64,000 nucleotides of DNA, taken from assembly GCF_009733865.1 (NCBI RefSeq), contig NZ_WOFB01000002.1:62001-126000 (forward strand), read 5' to 3'. Shown piece after piece: positions 26,381-34,337 of this stretch (position 1 is the first letter of the stretch; each line of letters opens with the position of its first letter). Origin of the DNA: Oceanobacillus salinisoli. Lineage in GTDB: Bacteria > Bacillota > Bacilli > Bacillales > Amphibacillaceae. The notes beneath the pieces are model-generated. The model saw nothing but the letters and a program-made list of their open reading frames with translations, was not told the DNA's origin and searched no databases. Made by a program: the position numbers and the translations under genes.

Positions 26381-27482
26381 TTATTGCCAAACTTCTTTAG
26401 CGACATCGACAATAAATTTTAATTTCTTCCACTGTTCTTCTTCAGTTAATGTATTTCCATGGTGAGTCGATGAAAAGCCACACTGCGGGCTTAAGCATAA
26501 CTGCTCTAATGGGATAAAATTAGTTGCTTCTTTAATGCGTGCCTTGATTGCTTCTTTATCCTCTAATTCACCCGTTTTGGAAGTTACAACTCCTAAAACA
26601 ACCTGCGCCCCATCATTTGGAATATGTTCTAATGGTTTGAAATACTGATCGCTCGTCATCGTATTCCAGGAAAAATCCATCCACTTTTTCCTTTGCGAAA
26701 AGGGTAGGAGCAATTTTGTCATAGCTGCCCTCGAATGCCCAGGTAGACCGATAGTTTCCACGGCAAAGGTGAGTAGTTACAATGAAATCGTCTGGTTTAT
26801 CTTCCAGTACCCCATTTGTCACCCGCAATGCCAAATCAATCAACTGCTCCCTTGAATAAATGTTATCCAGAGACGGCCCTTCTGGAGAAGAAAGTCTTGC
26901 AAGATATACATCATCCAGTTGTAAGTAGCGGCAGCCTGCATCGTAAAAAGCTTTGAATACATCACGATAAGCTTGAATAATATCATTTGCATATTCTTCA
27001 ATATCTGGGTAAATTTCCGGATTACGTATACCAGCAACAAATAGCTGGTTAGGACTTGGAATCGTTTGTTTAGCGATAGCACGATCACCAACGATTTCTT
27101 TCAGTTCCACAAAATCTTTGACAAAGGGGTGATTCGGGTTAAATGAAATTTTTCCTGTATTGCGAACACTATGTTTCTCTGTTTCTACCCCGGCAAAGGA
27201 TTGACCCTGCTCTGGTTCGTATCCATCCACCCCGTTTAAGTTTTCCAGAAAATCATAATGCCACCACGTACGCCGGAATTCTCCATCAGTCACTGCTTTT
27301 ATCCCTACTTCAATTTGCTTATCCACGATACGTTTTATTTCTTCCGTTTCCACTTCACGCAATGCTTCAGTAGATATTTTTCCATCTTTGAAATCTTGCC
27401 TTGCCTTTCGCAAATTTTCCGGACGAAGAAGGCTTCCTACATGGTCTGCTTTAAATGGTGCTTTAGGTAATGAATTGGACAT
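26381..27482 (-). pseudogene. Frameshifted duplicate of the YxjG/YxjH-type methionine-synthase-like gene
   Basis: The gene starts MSNSLPKAPFKADHVGSLLR at 27482 and is closely similar to its neighbour through FFLEYDDERS. There, near 26645, two bases are missing relative to the intact copy, so the frame runs to a stop after SVFQTIRTYSK. The remaining part (FKPLEHIPND to VDVAKEVWQ, ending 26381) is intact in another frame and keeps the zinc-ligand motif LSPQCGFSSTHHGN. All other parts are well preserved, so the lesion is recent or a sequencing error. It is the first gene behind the SAM riboswitch. Confidence 0.85.
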
Positions 27483-27593
27483 ATATCTCTCTCCTTTTCA
27501 ATAGAATGAAGTTCATTATGGTAATATAGCAAAAGAACGGACATGGAATCCTGTTGCCTTTTCCGGCTTAGGACTCACCCTTAAATAAATAAA

Positions 27594-27777
27594 GCAAAAA
27601 ACCCTCTTCCGTAAATAAGAAGAGGGTTAGATTATGTAATTAACTAGCTCTCTTCTTATCTTCTAGCATCTTGCTACTGGAATTGGCACAGTACTATTAA
27701 AAGTCCGCTGCCGAGGCTTCAAAGGGCCAGTCCCTCCACCTCTCTGGATAAGAAAAATTTCGAAATATTAAATTATA
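27594..27777 (-). promoter_or_regulatory. SAM-I (S-box) riboswitch with terminator
   Basis: Read on the - strand: CTTATCCAGAGAGGTGGAGG at the 5' side of P1/P2, then GGACTGGCCC, TGAAGCCTCGGCAGC and GTGCCAATTCCAG, then the 3' P1 strand GAAGATAAG (aptamer about 27655-27752). These are the standard S-box landmarks. A terminator hairpin (CCCTCTTC/GAAGAGGG plus T run, 27594-27628) ends it. High SAM would stop transcription before the two MetE-like genes. It occupies most of the gap 27483-27943. Confidence 0.95.
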
Positions 27778-27783
27778 ACCATT

Positions 27784-27812
27784 AATATACACCTCTTAAA
27801 AATGATTGTCAA
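27784..27812 (-). promoter_or_regulatory. SigA promoter of the S-box operon
   Basis: On the - strand TTGACA (27812-27807), a 17-bp spacer and TATATT (27789-27784), just before the aptamer. Confidence 0.75.
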
Positions 27813-27943
27813 CACTGGAATTTTAAAAATTTAATTAAATCTTGCAATACACATATCTTGCATTTGAAAGCGGTAAAGTTAAAATTGTATTATAACAACG
27901 AAAAGCTGAAGCTGGACATAATTATAAAAAGAGGAGAAAGTAC

Positions 27944-28879
27944 ATGCTATCGCAAATAACCGATCACATACATAAATTAGTCGTAACATTTCCTATGGGC
28001 ATGGGAGATGTAAATAGTTATTTAATAGAGGGGAAAAAGGGATATACCGTTATAGACACAGGAGCAAATCTAAAGGAAGCGATGGAAATCTGGCAGCGTT
28101 TTCTGGATTCAGGGATAACTCTAGAAAAAGTGGTCATCACCCATACACATGAAGATCATGTCGGACTGGCAAAATGGTTTCAGGAAACTATCGGTGTTCC
28201 TGTTATCATCCCTAAATTAGGGTTAACGGAAATGGAAAAACGAAGAAATTTGACAGTAGAGCAATTTAATCAACTTATAACTAAGTTTGGTGGTCCTGGT
28301 CTTCCTGAGCATTTTCGGGACGATACATCGATTTTTGATTTTATACCAGATGATACATTTGATAATCATCAGGAAATCCAGCTTGGTGACGATATGTATG
28401 AAACCATTTGGACGCCAGGTCATGCTTATGATCAATTTTGTTTTTATAACAAAGAGAAGAACATAATGATTGTTGGCGATCATATTTTAAAAGAAGTGTC
28501 ACCAGTAATTGGATTATGGAACGGGGAGGAACAAAATCCGCTACGTGACTATTTGAAATCGCTTGAAATCATAAAGGAATACTCACCGGATATTGCATTG
28601 CCAGGGCACGGAGATTCTATCTATCATTTTCAGGACCGTGTAGTAGAACTGCAAGATCGACATGAACACCGGCTGGAACAAGCGTATGAGGCAGTAAAAT
28701 ACGAATACAAAACAGCGAAGCAGGTTACAGAGGAGATTTACGGTACATTAAATATTATTATTGAATTAAGTGCATTGATGGCTACGATAACAAGATTTCT
28801 TTATTTAGAAGATATCGGAAAAATAGAGCGAAAAGTAAGTGATGGAAAAGTTTTATTTCGTGCAAGCAACAGTTTATAA
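27944..28879 (+). CDS. Metallo-beta-lactamase-fold hydrolase
   Basis: A 311-residue protein with VIDTGANLKEA and VVITHTHEDHVGLAKWF (HxHxDH zinc site, near residue 70), then TPGHAYDQFCFY, IVGDHILKE (second Asp) and LPGHGDSI (last His). The C-terminal 80 residues are helical with a winged-helix-like look (YKTAKQVTEEIYG). This resembles the LACTB2/YflN-type hydrolases. The substrate is unknown. AGAGGAG lies before the ATG. The gene stands alone, followed by a short gap that contains a family G repeat fragment around 28930-28955. Confidence 0.82.
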   Translation: MLSQITDHIHKLVVTFPMGMGDVNSYLIEGKKGYTVIDTGANLKEAMEIWQRFLDSGITLEKVVITHTHEDHVGLAKWFQETIGVPVIIPKLGLTEMEKRRNLTVEQFNQLITKFGGPGLPEHFRDDTSIFDFIPDDTFDNHQEIQLGDDMYETIWTPGHAYDQFCFYNKEKNIMIVGDHILKEVSPVIGLWNGEEQNPLRDYLKSLEIIKEYSPDIALPGHGDSIYHFQDRVVELQDRHEHRLEQAYEAVKYEYKTAKQVTEEIYGTLNIIIELSALMATITRFLYLEDIGKIERKVSDGKVLFRASNSL

Positions 28880-29028
28880 CGTTGTTCATTGATACGCTTA
28901 AAGGAAATGGAGTTCGATTCTGAAATCATCACGTGATTAACTGGCTGTAAGATCTCCACTAATTGAGGATTCACTTTGTTTGCTTTATAATATTATTTAT
29001 CGCTAAAACAACTTTTAGGGGAAATTTT

Positions 29029-29724
29029 ATGAAGAATTCTGATGTTTTTCTAGCAACATTTAATCGTATTGAAAAAGAGTTAAAAACATTGCTCATACAT
29101 AAAGACGTAGGGTTTTCCAGAGCAGTAAAAATTTTGCGAAACTCCAATTCGCTTGTAAAAAGATATAGTGACGACCTTTTGGAATTTGCTGAATTGCGAA
29201 ATGCCATTGTACACAACAAAACGGATGCAGCCTATGCGATTGCAGAACCACATGATTCGATTGTTGATAATATCGTTAATATAGAAAAGGAACTGACAAA
29301 GCCAAGAATTGTTTATTCTGTTTTTGCGCGGAAAGTCTTCACTTTTCAAGAGAATGAAACAGTTGGATCACTCTTGAAAATTATCCGTGAAAAAGAGTTT
29401 ACAAAGTTCCCCATTTATAGGGAGAAGGTATTTCAGGGATTAATCACTCAAAAAGGGATTACCAATTGGCTCGCCAACTCTATCGGTCAATTGAATGATG
29501 ACCTTCTGGAAAGCCCATTATCTGATGTTTTGCGGTATGGAGATAAAGAAAATTATAAGTTCATATCGGGCAATAGTTCGATATATGAAGCGGTAGAAAT
29601 TTTCAAAGAACAAATTGGCAACGGGAACCGCTTAGAAGCCATTTTGATTACCCAAAATGGTGATCCAACCGAGTCTCTCGTAGGAATCATCACCAATTGG
29701 GATATAATGCGGGTGAATACGTAA
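29029..29724 (+). CDS. CBS-domain protein of unknown function
   Basis: A 231-residue protein. ATG 29029 follows TTAGGGGAAA; a start at 28963 would add a hydrophobic 22-residue stretch without a ribosome-binding site. The N-terminal 90 residues are helical (FNRIEKELKTLLIHKD, FAELRNAIVHNKTDAAY); RNAIVH recalls HEPN-type helical proteins. Residues about 110-230 form a CBS pair (FTFQENETVGSLLKIIREKE, FTKFPIYREKVFQGLITQKG; then SSIYEAVEIFKEQIG and ESLVGIITNWDIMRV). CBS pairs bind adenosyl nucleotides. The 3' neighbour, an exonuclease, starts 14 bases later. Confidence 0.75.
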   Translation: MKNSDVFLATFNRIEKELKTLLIHKDVGFSRAVKILRNSNSLVKRYSDDLLEFAELRNAIVHNKTDAAYAIAEPHDSIVDNIVNIEKELTKPRIVYSVFARKVFTFQENETVGSLLKIIREKEFTKFPIYREKVFQGLITQKGITNWLANSIGQLNDDLLESPLSDVLRYGDKENYKFISGNSSIYEAVEIFKEQIGNGNRLEAILITQNGDPTESLVGIITNWDIMRVNT

Positions 29725-29738
29725 AGGGGGAACCGGCA

Positions 29739-30353
29739 ATGAATTTTGTATCGATTGACTTCGAAACGGCAAATGAAAAACGCCACAGTCCATGTGCTAT
29801 TGGTGTAGTGGTTGCGAATGAAAATGAGATAGTGGACGAGTTTTATAGTCTAATTAATCCAATGATGGAGTTTAGCTCCTTTCATACATATGTACATGGA
29901 ATACATGATCAGGATGTAATAGATGCCCCGACATTTAGTGAGCTTTGGCCAAAGATGAGTGAATATTTAACAGAGCCTCTCGTGATTGCTCATAATGCCA
30001 GCTTTGATATGAGTGTCATTCGGAATACTTTGGATTATTTCAAGCTCCCATATCCAGAAATGGACTATCTCTGCACGGTCAAATTATCGCAAAAAACCTG
30101 GCCCGATTTGGAAAATCATAAGTTAAATACGTTAGCAGCCTATCATGGGTTTGAATTGGAACATCATCATGCTCTAGAGGATGCTCGGGTTGCAGCACAA
30201 ATTTTAATGAAAGTCTTAAAGGAACATCAGACAGACTCAATTGAAACAGTATTGGAAGCTTGCAGCATGTCAAAGGGTCGAATTTTTGAACGCGGTTATA
30301 TAGCACCAAAGGTAAAGAAAACGAGAAAAAAACAGAAGCTTTATCTTAAATAA
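29739..30353 (+). CDS. DnaQ-like 3'-5' exonuclease (DEDDh)
   Basis: A 204-residue exonuclease of the Pol III epsilon/RNase T superfamily. FVSIDFETAN at the start supplies DxE (motif ExoI); VIAHNASFDMSVIRNTLD supplies ExoII; HHHALEDARVAAQILMK supplies the HxxxxD motif ExoIII. The C-terminal 50 residues are basic (KVKKTRKKQKLYLK). ATG 29739 follows AAAGGGGGA. It probably trims single-stranded 3' ends in repair. It is likely co-transcribed with the CBS gene 14 bp upstream. Confidence 0.85.
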   Translation: MNFVSIDFETANEKRHSPCAIGVVVANENEIVDEFYSLINPMMEFSSFHTYVHGIHDQDVIDAPTFSELWPKMSEYLTEPLVIAHNASFDMSVIRNTLDYFKLPYPEMDYLCTVKLSQKTWPDLENHKLNTLAAYHGFELEHHHALEDARVAAQILMKVLKEHQTDSIETVLEACSMSKGRIFERGYIAPKVKKTRKKQKLYLK

Positions 30354-30386
30354 AAAAGTACACATGAATGTTGTGTGCTTTTTTAT
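30352..30386 (+). terminator. Terminator after the exonuclease gene
   Basis: AAAAAGTACACA and TGTGTGCTTTTTT form a short stem with a T run. Confidence 0.65.
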
Positions 30387-30436
30387 TTAAGCTCTTTAGC
30401 GCCAGTTTTGTTGTCATAATTCTTCACCATTGAGCT

Positions 30437-30539
30437 AAAATGCGCTCAAGCATCCAAATTGCGCAATCACCAAGTCAAATCGAGCGCGCACCAATCCAAA
30501 TCGCGCCAGCACCACCTTAAACGGAGCAAACACGCATCC
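30437..30539. repeat. 21-bp-period repeat array, family A, copy 3
   Basis: Five units starting at 30437, 30456, 30477, 30498 and 30519; the last four are 21 bp apart and begin AAATTGCGC, AAATCGAGC, AAATCGCGCC and AAACGGAGC. As in copy 1, the array opens with CTAAAATGCG. It lies in the gap between the exonuclease and DUF421 genes. Confidence 0.85.
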
Positions 30540-30642
30540 CAACATTTAGCAATATCCGATTTTTCATATCCATGTGTTACATACTATTTCCAACTTTAAC
30601 ACAATTTAATGTTAAGCCAGGTGAAACGTTGGAGGTGTCGGG

Positions 30643-31362
30643 GTGGAATTATTAAAAGAAATGGCTGTCTTACTGGGACGAGTGGTTACGATTTTACCAT
30701 TATTGCTGCTCATTACATTGTATATGGGAAGGAGGTCGATTGGCGAATTACCTATTTTCGATTTTCTCATTTTACTTGCTTTAGGTGCAGTAGTTGGTGC
30801 AGATATTGCGGATCCGACGATAGGTCATATCCATACAGCGGTTGCTATTATCTTAATTGGAGTACTGCAAAAAGTTGTAGCAAAGTGGAAAATTCGTAAT
30901 CGAAAATTGGGAAATCTTATTACTTTTGAGCCTGTTGTGGTGATCAGTGATGGAAAATTTATCATTAAGAACCTGAAAAAAACGCACTTTTCCATTGATA
31001 ATATATTAATGATGCTCAGACAGAAGGATGTATTTGATGTTAATATTGTAAAACTTGCAGTGCTTGAAGCGAATGGGGACTTATCCGTATTAAGGAAAGG
31101 GAGCAAATCGCCGGTTGTGTTGGAGGATTTGAATATACAGAATAAGCAGCCAGATTTTGCACTTCCAGTTATTGTAGAAGGAAAAATCTATGAAGAAGTA
31201 CTCGCTGACCTGCAATTGGATGCCATCTGGATAGAAAAGGAATTACAAAAATTAAGTATTACCGATGTTAATAAAGTCTTCTATGCCGCAGTTGACAATA
31301 ATAAAACATTACATGTGTCCCTGAAAACAGAAGCTGTTGATATTCCGAAAATTTATCACTAA
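30643..31362 (+). CDS. DUF421 (YetF/YcaP-type) membrane protein
   Basis: A 239-residue protein. GTG 30643 has GGAGGTGTCGG upstream. The N-terminus has three TM helices (residues about 8-27, 38-55, 62-80), with YMGRRSIGELPIFDFLILLA between the first and second, the hallmark of the family. LKNNL-type text is replaced by FIIKNLKKTHFSIDNILMML, then MLRQKDVFDVNIVKLAVLEA and NGDLSVL, the DUF421 core. Members such as YetF/YdfS influence spore germination or envelope traits in Bacillus, but the activity is unknown. Monocistronic. Confidence 0.85.
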   Translation: MELLKEMAVLLGRVVTILPLLLLITLYMGRRSIGELPIFDFLILLALGAVVGADIADPTIGHIHTAVAIILIGVLQKVVAKWKIRNRKLGNLITFEPVVVISDGKFIIKNLKKTHFSIDNILMMLRQKDVFDVNIVKLAVLEANGDLSVLRKGSKSPVVLEDLNIQNKQPDFALPVIVEGKIYEEVLADLQLDAIWIEKELQKLSITDVNKVFYAAVDNNKTLHVSLKTEAVDIPKIYH

Positions 31363-31363
31363 A

Positions 31364-31392
31364 GCACAACAAAGGATTGTGCTTTTTATATT
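31364..31392 (+). terminator. Terminator after the DUF421 gene
   Basis: AAAGCACAA and TTGTGCTTTTT form a stem directly after the stop codon. Confidence 0.75.
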
Positions 31393-31472
31393 GCTAAATT
31401 CTTATATCTGAATTAAACTAATGGAAAGAAAATTCTATAAATGTTTAATTATAATTCCAGAGGAGTGATAAA

Positions 31473-33071
31473 ATGACCGTTAATATGCATGGTGAGTTAC
31501 ATAAGAAACTGGAACGGGCAAGACGAAATACACTAGGTGACCTTTTAGAACGAACGAAGGACCGAAGTCCAAACAAAATTGCAATCGCTTACAAAAGTGT
31601 GCGGCTGACTTATAAACAACTCGATGACAAGGTAAATCAAACAGCACAAGCTTTTACATCTCACGGGATGAAAAAAGGTGATATGATTACAGTTATGTCA
31701 AAGAACAGTTTGGATTTTGTGATTACCAATTTTGCCTTAGCCCGTGTTGGTGCGGTAATGATTCCTGTAAATTATATGCTTACCATAGATGATGTAAAGT
31801 ATATTTTAGAGCATGCTGGAGTAACAGGTTTGATCGCTTCCGAGGAATATGCATCTGTCCTGGACCAGGCTGCTGGTAAGCTGGATATAAATTTTCGTTA
31901 CTTAATGGATACGGATGGGAGTAAACGGGAAGAACTTGTTTCATGGAAACCTTTATCATCAGTACGGAATGGGCAATCTACAGAACTTGTAGATGTAGAC
32001 ATTGCCGATGATGACTTGGCTCATGTGCTGTATACGAGTGGGACAGAATCCAGACCAAAAGGTGTCATGTTAACACATAAAAGTCTTATTAGCGAGTATG
32101 TAAGTACGATTGTCGATGCAAAAATCGAGACCAAAGATGTCGTCGTCCATGCATTGCCACTCTATCATAGTGCCCAGCTCCATGTATTTTTAGGTCCAAG
32201 CATTTATGTTGGTTCCAGTGGAATTATCCTTGGTTCAGCAACACCTGAGGCTATTTTAAAAACAATTGAAAATGAAAAAGTAACATCACTATTCTGCCCG
32301 CCTACCGTTTGGATTGGTTTGCTCCGTCATCCTGATTTTGATAAATGGGATTTGTCCTCCTTACGAAAAGGGTACTACGGTGCAGCCATTATGCCGCGGG
32401 AAGTAATCAAGGAATTAAGTGAACGTCTGCCAAATGTAGAGCTATGGAACTGTTATGGGCAAACAGAAGTAGCACCACTAGTAACCGTCCTACAGCCAGA
32501 AGATCAATTAGATAAGTTAGGCTCTGCTGGAATGCCCGTCTTAAACTGCCAAACAAAAATTGTAGATGAAAATGATCAGGAAGTTGACCGTGGTGAGATT
32601 GGAGAAATCGTTCATCGGACTCCGCACGCCATGAAGGGATATTTACATGATCCGGAAAAAACGGCGGAGGCTTTTCGAAATGGCTGGTTCCATAGCGGTG
32701 ATTTAGGTGTTATGGATGAAGACGGGTATATCACCATTATTGATCGGAAAAAGGATATGATTAATACTGGTGGTGTCAATGTTTCGAGCCGGGAAGTGGA
32801 GGAAGCTATCTACCAAATGGACGGTGTTTCTGAAGTTGCAGTTATCGGTATACCTGATGCGTATTGGATTGAAGCGATAACTGCAATTATTGTTCCAAAA
32901 GACGGATATACATTTTCACATAATGATGTGATGGATTTTTGTAAACAGAAACTGTCAAAGTTTAAAGTTCCTAAATATGTTGAATTTACAACGAAATTAC
33001 CAAAGAATCCAAGTGGGAAGGTCTTAAAACGTACATTAAGAGATGAATATGAAGACTTGACGAACAAATAG
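31473..33071 (+). CDS. Acyl-CoA synthetase, AMP-binding family
   Basis: A 532-residue adenylating enzyme that would activate a carboxylic acid with ATP and join it to CoA. HVLYTSGTESRPKGVMLTHK is the ATP-binding motif A3 near residue 190. NCYGQTEVAPLVT is motif A5; WFHSGDLGVMDEDGYITIID with RKKDMI is motif A7/A8; PKNPSGKVLKRTLR holds the catalytic lysine A10. The family includes medium/long-chain fatty acid and crotonobetaine-type ligases; the specificity cannot be told. GAGGAGTG precedes the ATG. A terminator follows at 33078-33113. Confidence 0.88.
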   Translation: MTVNMHGELHKKLERARRNTLGDLLERTKDRSPNKIAIAYKSVRLTYKQLDDKVNQTAQAFTSHGMKKGDMITVMSKNSLDFVITNFALARVGAVMIPVNYMLTIDDVKYILEHAGVTGLIASEEYASVLDQAAGKLDINFRYLMDTDGSKREELVSWKPLSSVRNGQSTELVDVDIADDDLAHVLYTSGTESRPKGVMLTHKSLISEYVSTIVDAKIETKDVVVHALPLYHSAQLHVFLGPSIYVGSSGIILGSATPEAILKTIENEKVTSLFCPPTVWIGLLRHPDFDKWDLSSLRKGYYGAAIMPREVIKELSERLPNVELWNCYGQTEVAPLVTVLQPEDQLDKLGSAGMPVLNCQTKIVDENDQEVDRGEIGEIVHRTPHAMKGYLHDPEKTAEAFRNGWFHSGDLGVMDEDGYITIIDRKKDMINTGGVNVSSREVEEAIYQMDGVSEVAVIGIPDAYWIEAITAIIVPKDGYTFSHNDVMDFCKQKLSKFKVPKYVEFTTKLPKNPSGKVLKRTLRDEYEDLTNK

Positions 33072-33077
33072 CTTGAA

Positions 33078-33113
33078 GGAGCGTTACCAATATAGGTATC
33101 GCTCTTTTTTTTT
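33078..33113 (+). terminator. Terminator of the acyl-CoA synthetase gene
   Basis: GGAGCGTTACC pairs with GGTATCGCTC, followed by eight or more T residues. Confidence 0.8.
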
Positions 33114-33181
33114 TCTTATTATAAAAGTCATATATACATACATTGATAAATTATAGAAAAACTAAAAATGGAGGTGTTTAT

Positions 33182-33316
33182 ATGACAGATAAAAAAGCCA
33201 GAAACAAGCGTGTCAATTCAAGCATTAATCCCCAAGGTTTAACAGAGGATGTGGCTGATCAGCGTCCAAAATCACAATTAGAACAGCGGGCAAAGAAGAA
33301 AAATACAAAGATTTGA
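33182..33316 (+). CDS. Small basic protein, 44 aa
   Basis: ATG 33182 follows GGAGGTG with ideal spacing. The peptide begins MTDKKARNKRVNSSINPQGL and ends EQRAKKKNTKI; it is hydrophilic, basic and without a membrane helix. Short, Asn/Gln/Lys-rich proteins of this kind in bacilli are often spore-associated, but I do not recognise the family. The next reading frame begins 17 bases after its stop, suggesting a two-gene operon. Confidence 0.6.
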   Translation: MTDKKARNKRVNSSINPQGLTEDVADQRPKSQLEQRAKKKNTKI

Positions 33317-33333
33317 ACAAGAGGTGAAACGTC

Positions 33334-33582
33334 ATCGACAATACACTAAAGTATTTACGCGAATCCTTAGCCAATTATAGTGAAAATGAAGTTTGTCAGC
33401 ATATTCTTAAAAAAATAGAACAAAGTCATTATGAGAATGAAGAAGAATTTGTTGAGGATTTAGATGAAGAGGAAATGGCATACTTAGACAATGTTTTAGA
33501 AAATGAACTGAACTATGCAAAGAATGTCCAAAGTGATGAAAGAGTACAGCAGCTGACAGAAGTTTTTGAGTTATTATTCTAA
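33334..33582 (+). CDS. Small acidic helical protein, 82 aa, apparent ATC start
   Basis: The frame is bounded by a TGA six bases before 33334 and runs to TAA at 33580. GAGGTGA lies seven bases before ATC 33334; the next in-frame ATG is near codon 48. Codon use and composition look genuine: IDNTLKYLRESLANYSENEV at the start, an acidic middle (EEEFVEDLDEEEMAYLD) and a helical end (VQQLTEVFELLF). Either translation begins at ATC, a rare start codon, or ATG was lost by mutation or sequencing error. The function is unknown. It follows the 44-aa gene closely. Confidence 0.5.
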   Translation: MDNTLKYLRESLANYSENEVCQHILKKIEQSHYENEEEFVEDLDEEEMAYLDNVLENELNYAKNVQSDERVQQLTEVFELLF

Positions 33583-33603
33583 AACATTGGTAGGAATTTA
33601 CTA

Positions 33604-33632
33604 TTGTCATACTGGGTGAGAAAGTGTAATAT
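33604..33632 (+). promoter_or_regulatory. SigA promoter of the candidate structured RNA
   Basis: TTGTCA (33604-33609), a 17-bp spacer and TAATAT (33627-33632). No coding sequence follows for 700 bp. Confidence 0.55.
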
Positions 33633-33638
33633 ATAGGT

Positions 33639-33878
33639 ACAAGCTACATTGTTCGTATTTAATTAAGTTTTAACCTCTAATTGGATAATAGGGAGTTTTA
33701 CATCGGAATCCTAATGCCGTGCCGTCGTACTAGAGCGGAAGGCAGGAAGATTTCTGCGAACACCCACTTTGTGAAGTGGTGGTTTAAAACTTTTTATTAT
33801 ATAAATACGGCAATTGTGGCTGTACTACATAGGTAAATGTTAAGGCCAGTTTCCTTTTTGGAAGCTGGCTTTTTTGCA
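33639..33878 (+). ncRNA. Candidate structured non-coding RNA, rod-like fold
   Basis: Starting from the promoter, GTACAAGCTACATTG near 33637 can pair with CAATTGTGGCTGTAC near 33815-33830. Inside it AAGTTTTAACC pairs with GGTTTAAAACTT, and the interior holds a CCCACTT/AAGTGG(T)GG hairpin. The whole is a long rod with a central unpaired part, recalling 6S RNA in shape. A strong terminator (GCCAGTTTCC/GGAAGCTGGC, T6) ends it at 33843-33876. I do not recognise the sequence of 6S, scRNA, RNase P or any riboswitch I know. The fold was done by eye. Confidence 0.5.
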
Positions 33879-33886
33879 CGTACGGA

Positions 33887-33999
33887 TTTTAGCTAAGATG
33901 TTGGTTCGACTTAGCTAAAATTTTTACGTCCCAAGTATTAGAAAACAACAAAAATGTGATCGTCGTGCTGCAAGGCTATTCAGTGAAGCAGCACATCCC
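33887..33999 (+). repeat. Dispersed repeat, family F, copy 2
   Basis: Aligns with 10885-10995 over about 110 bp (TTTTAGC, GGTTCGAC, CCCAAGTAT, AAAAATGT, TATTCAGTGAAG). It directly precedes the transposase remnant, so the repeat may be linked to that kind of insertion element. A weaker third likeness occurs near 47310-47345. Confidence 0.6.
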
Positions 34000-34114
34000 A
34001 ACATAAAAGGATACTAGTTCTTTTCACAACCATTTTTATAACAACCTTTGCTAATTGAACAAAAAATTAGCGACGCATTCCCCTTTAAAATCATTGATTT
34101 AGTGTGCTTAATCT

Positions 34115-34253
34115 CTAAGGTCTTTCCTTCTCTTGTTCGATGTATTTTTTATAACATCATTGGTTGCTCCGCCAGTTCTTAAAATCATATAATTTCTGCT
34201 CCAAAAATATGGTTTCCAATCATACTTTTTTAAATGCGTTTCGAATTCTTTTA
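34115..34253 (-). pseudogene. Remnant of an IS200/IS605-family TnpA (Y1) transposase
   Basis: On the - strand the frame reads FETHLKKYDWKPYFWSRNYM, then ILRTGGATNDVIKKYIEQEK and ERP before a TAG. FWSRNY followed by the helix ending IKKYIEQ is the C-terminal part of Y1 transposases of IS200/IS605. The N-terminal part with the HUH motif is absent and the upstream frame is closed. The element is therefore dead. It lies just ahead of the subtilase gene. Confidence 0.75.
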
Positions 34254-34337
34254 TTTAGTTGAAGAGGTTCACAAGGTTGTTCCTCTAAGGTAAAATGAAA
34301 TTGCAAGGAATATTACAAAAAATAGGAGGGGAATGGT

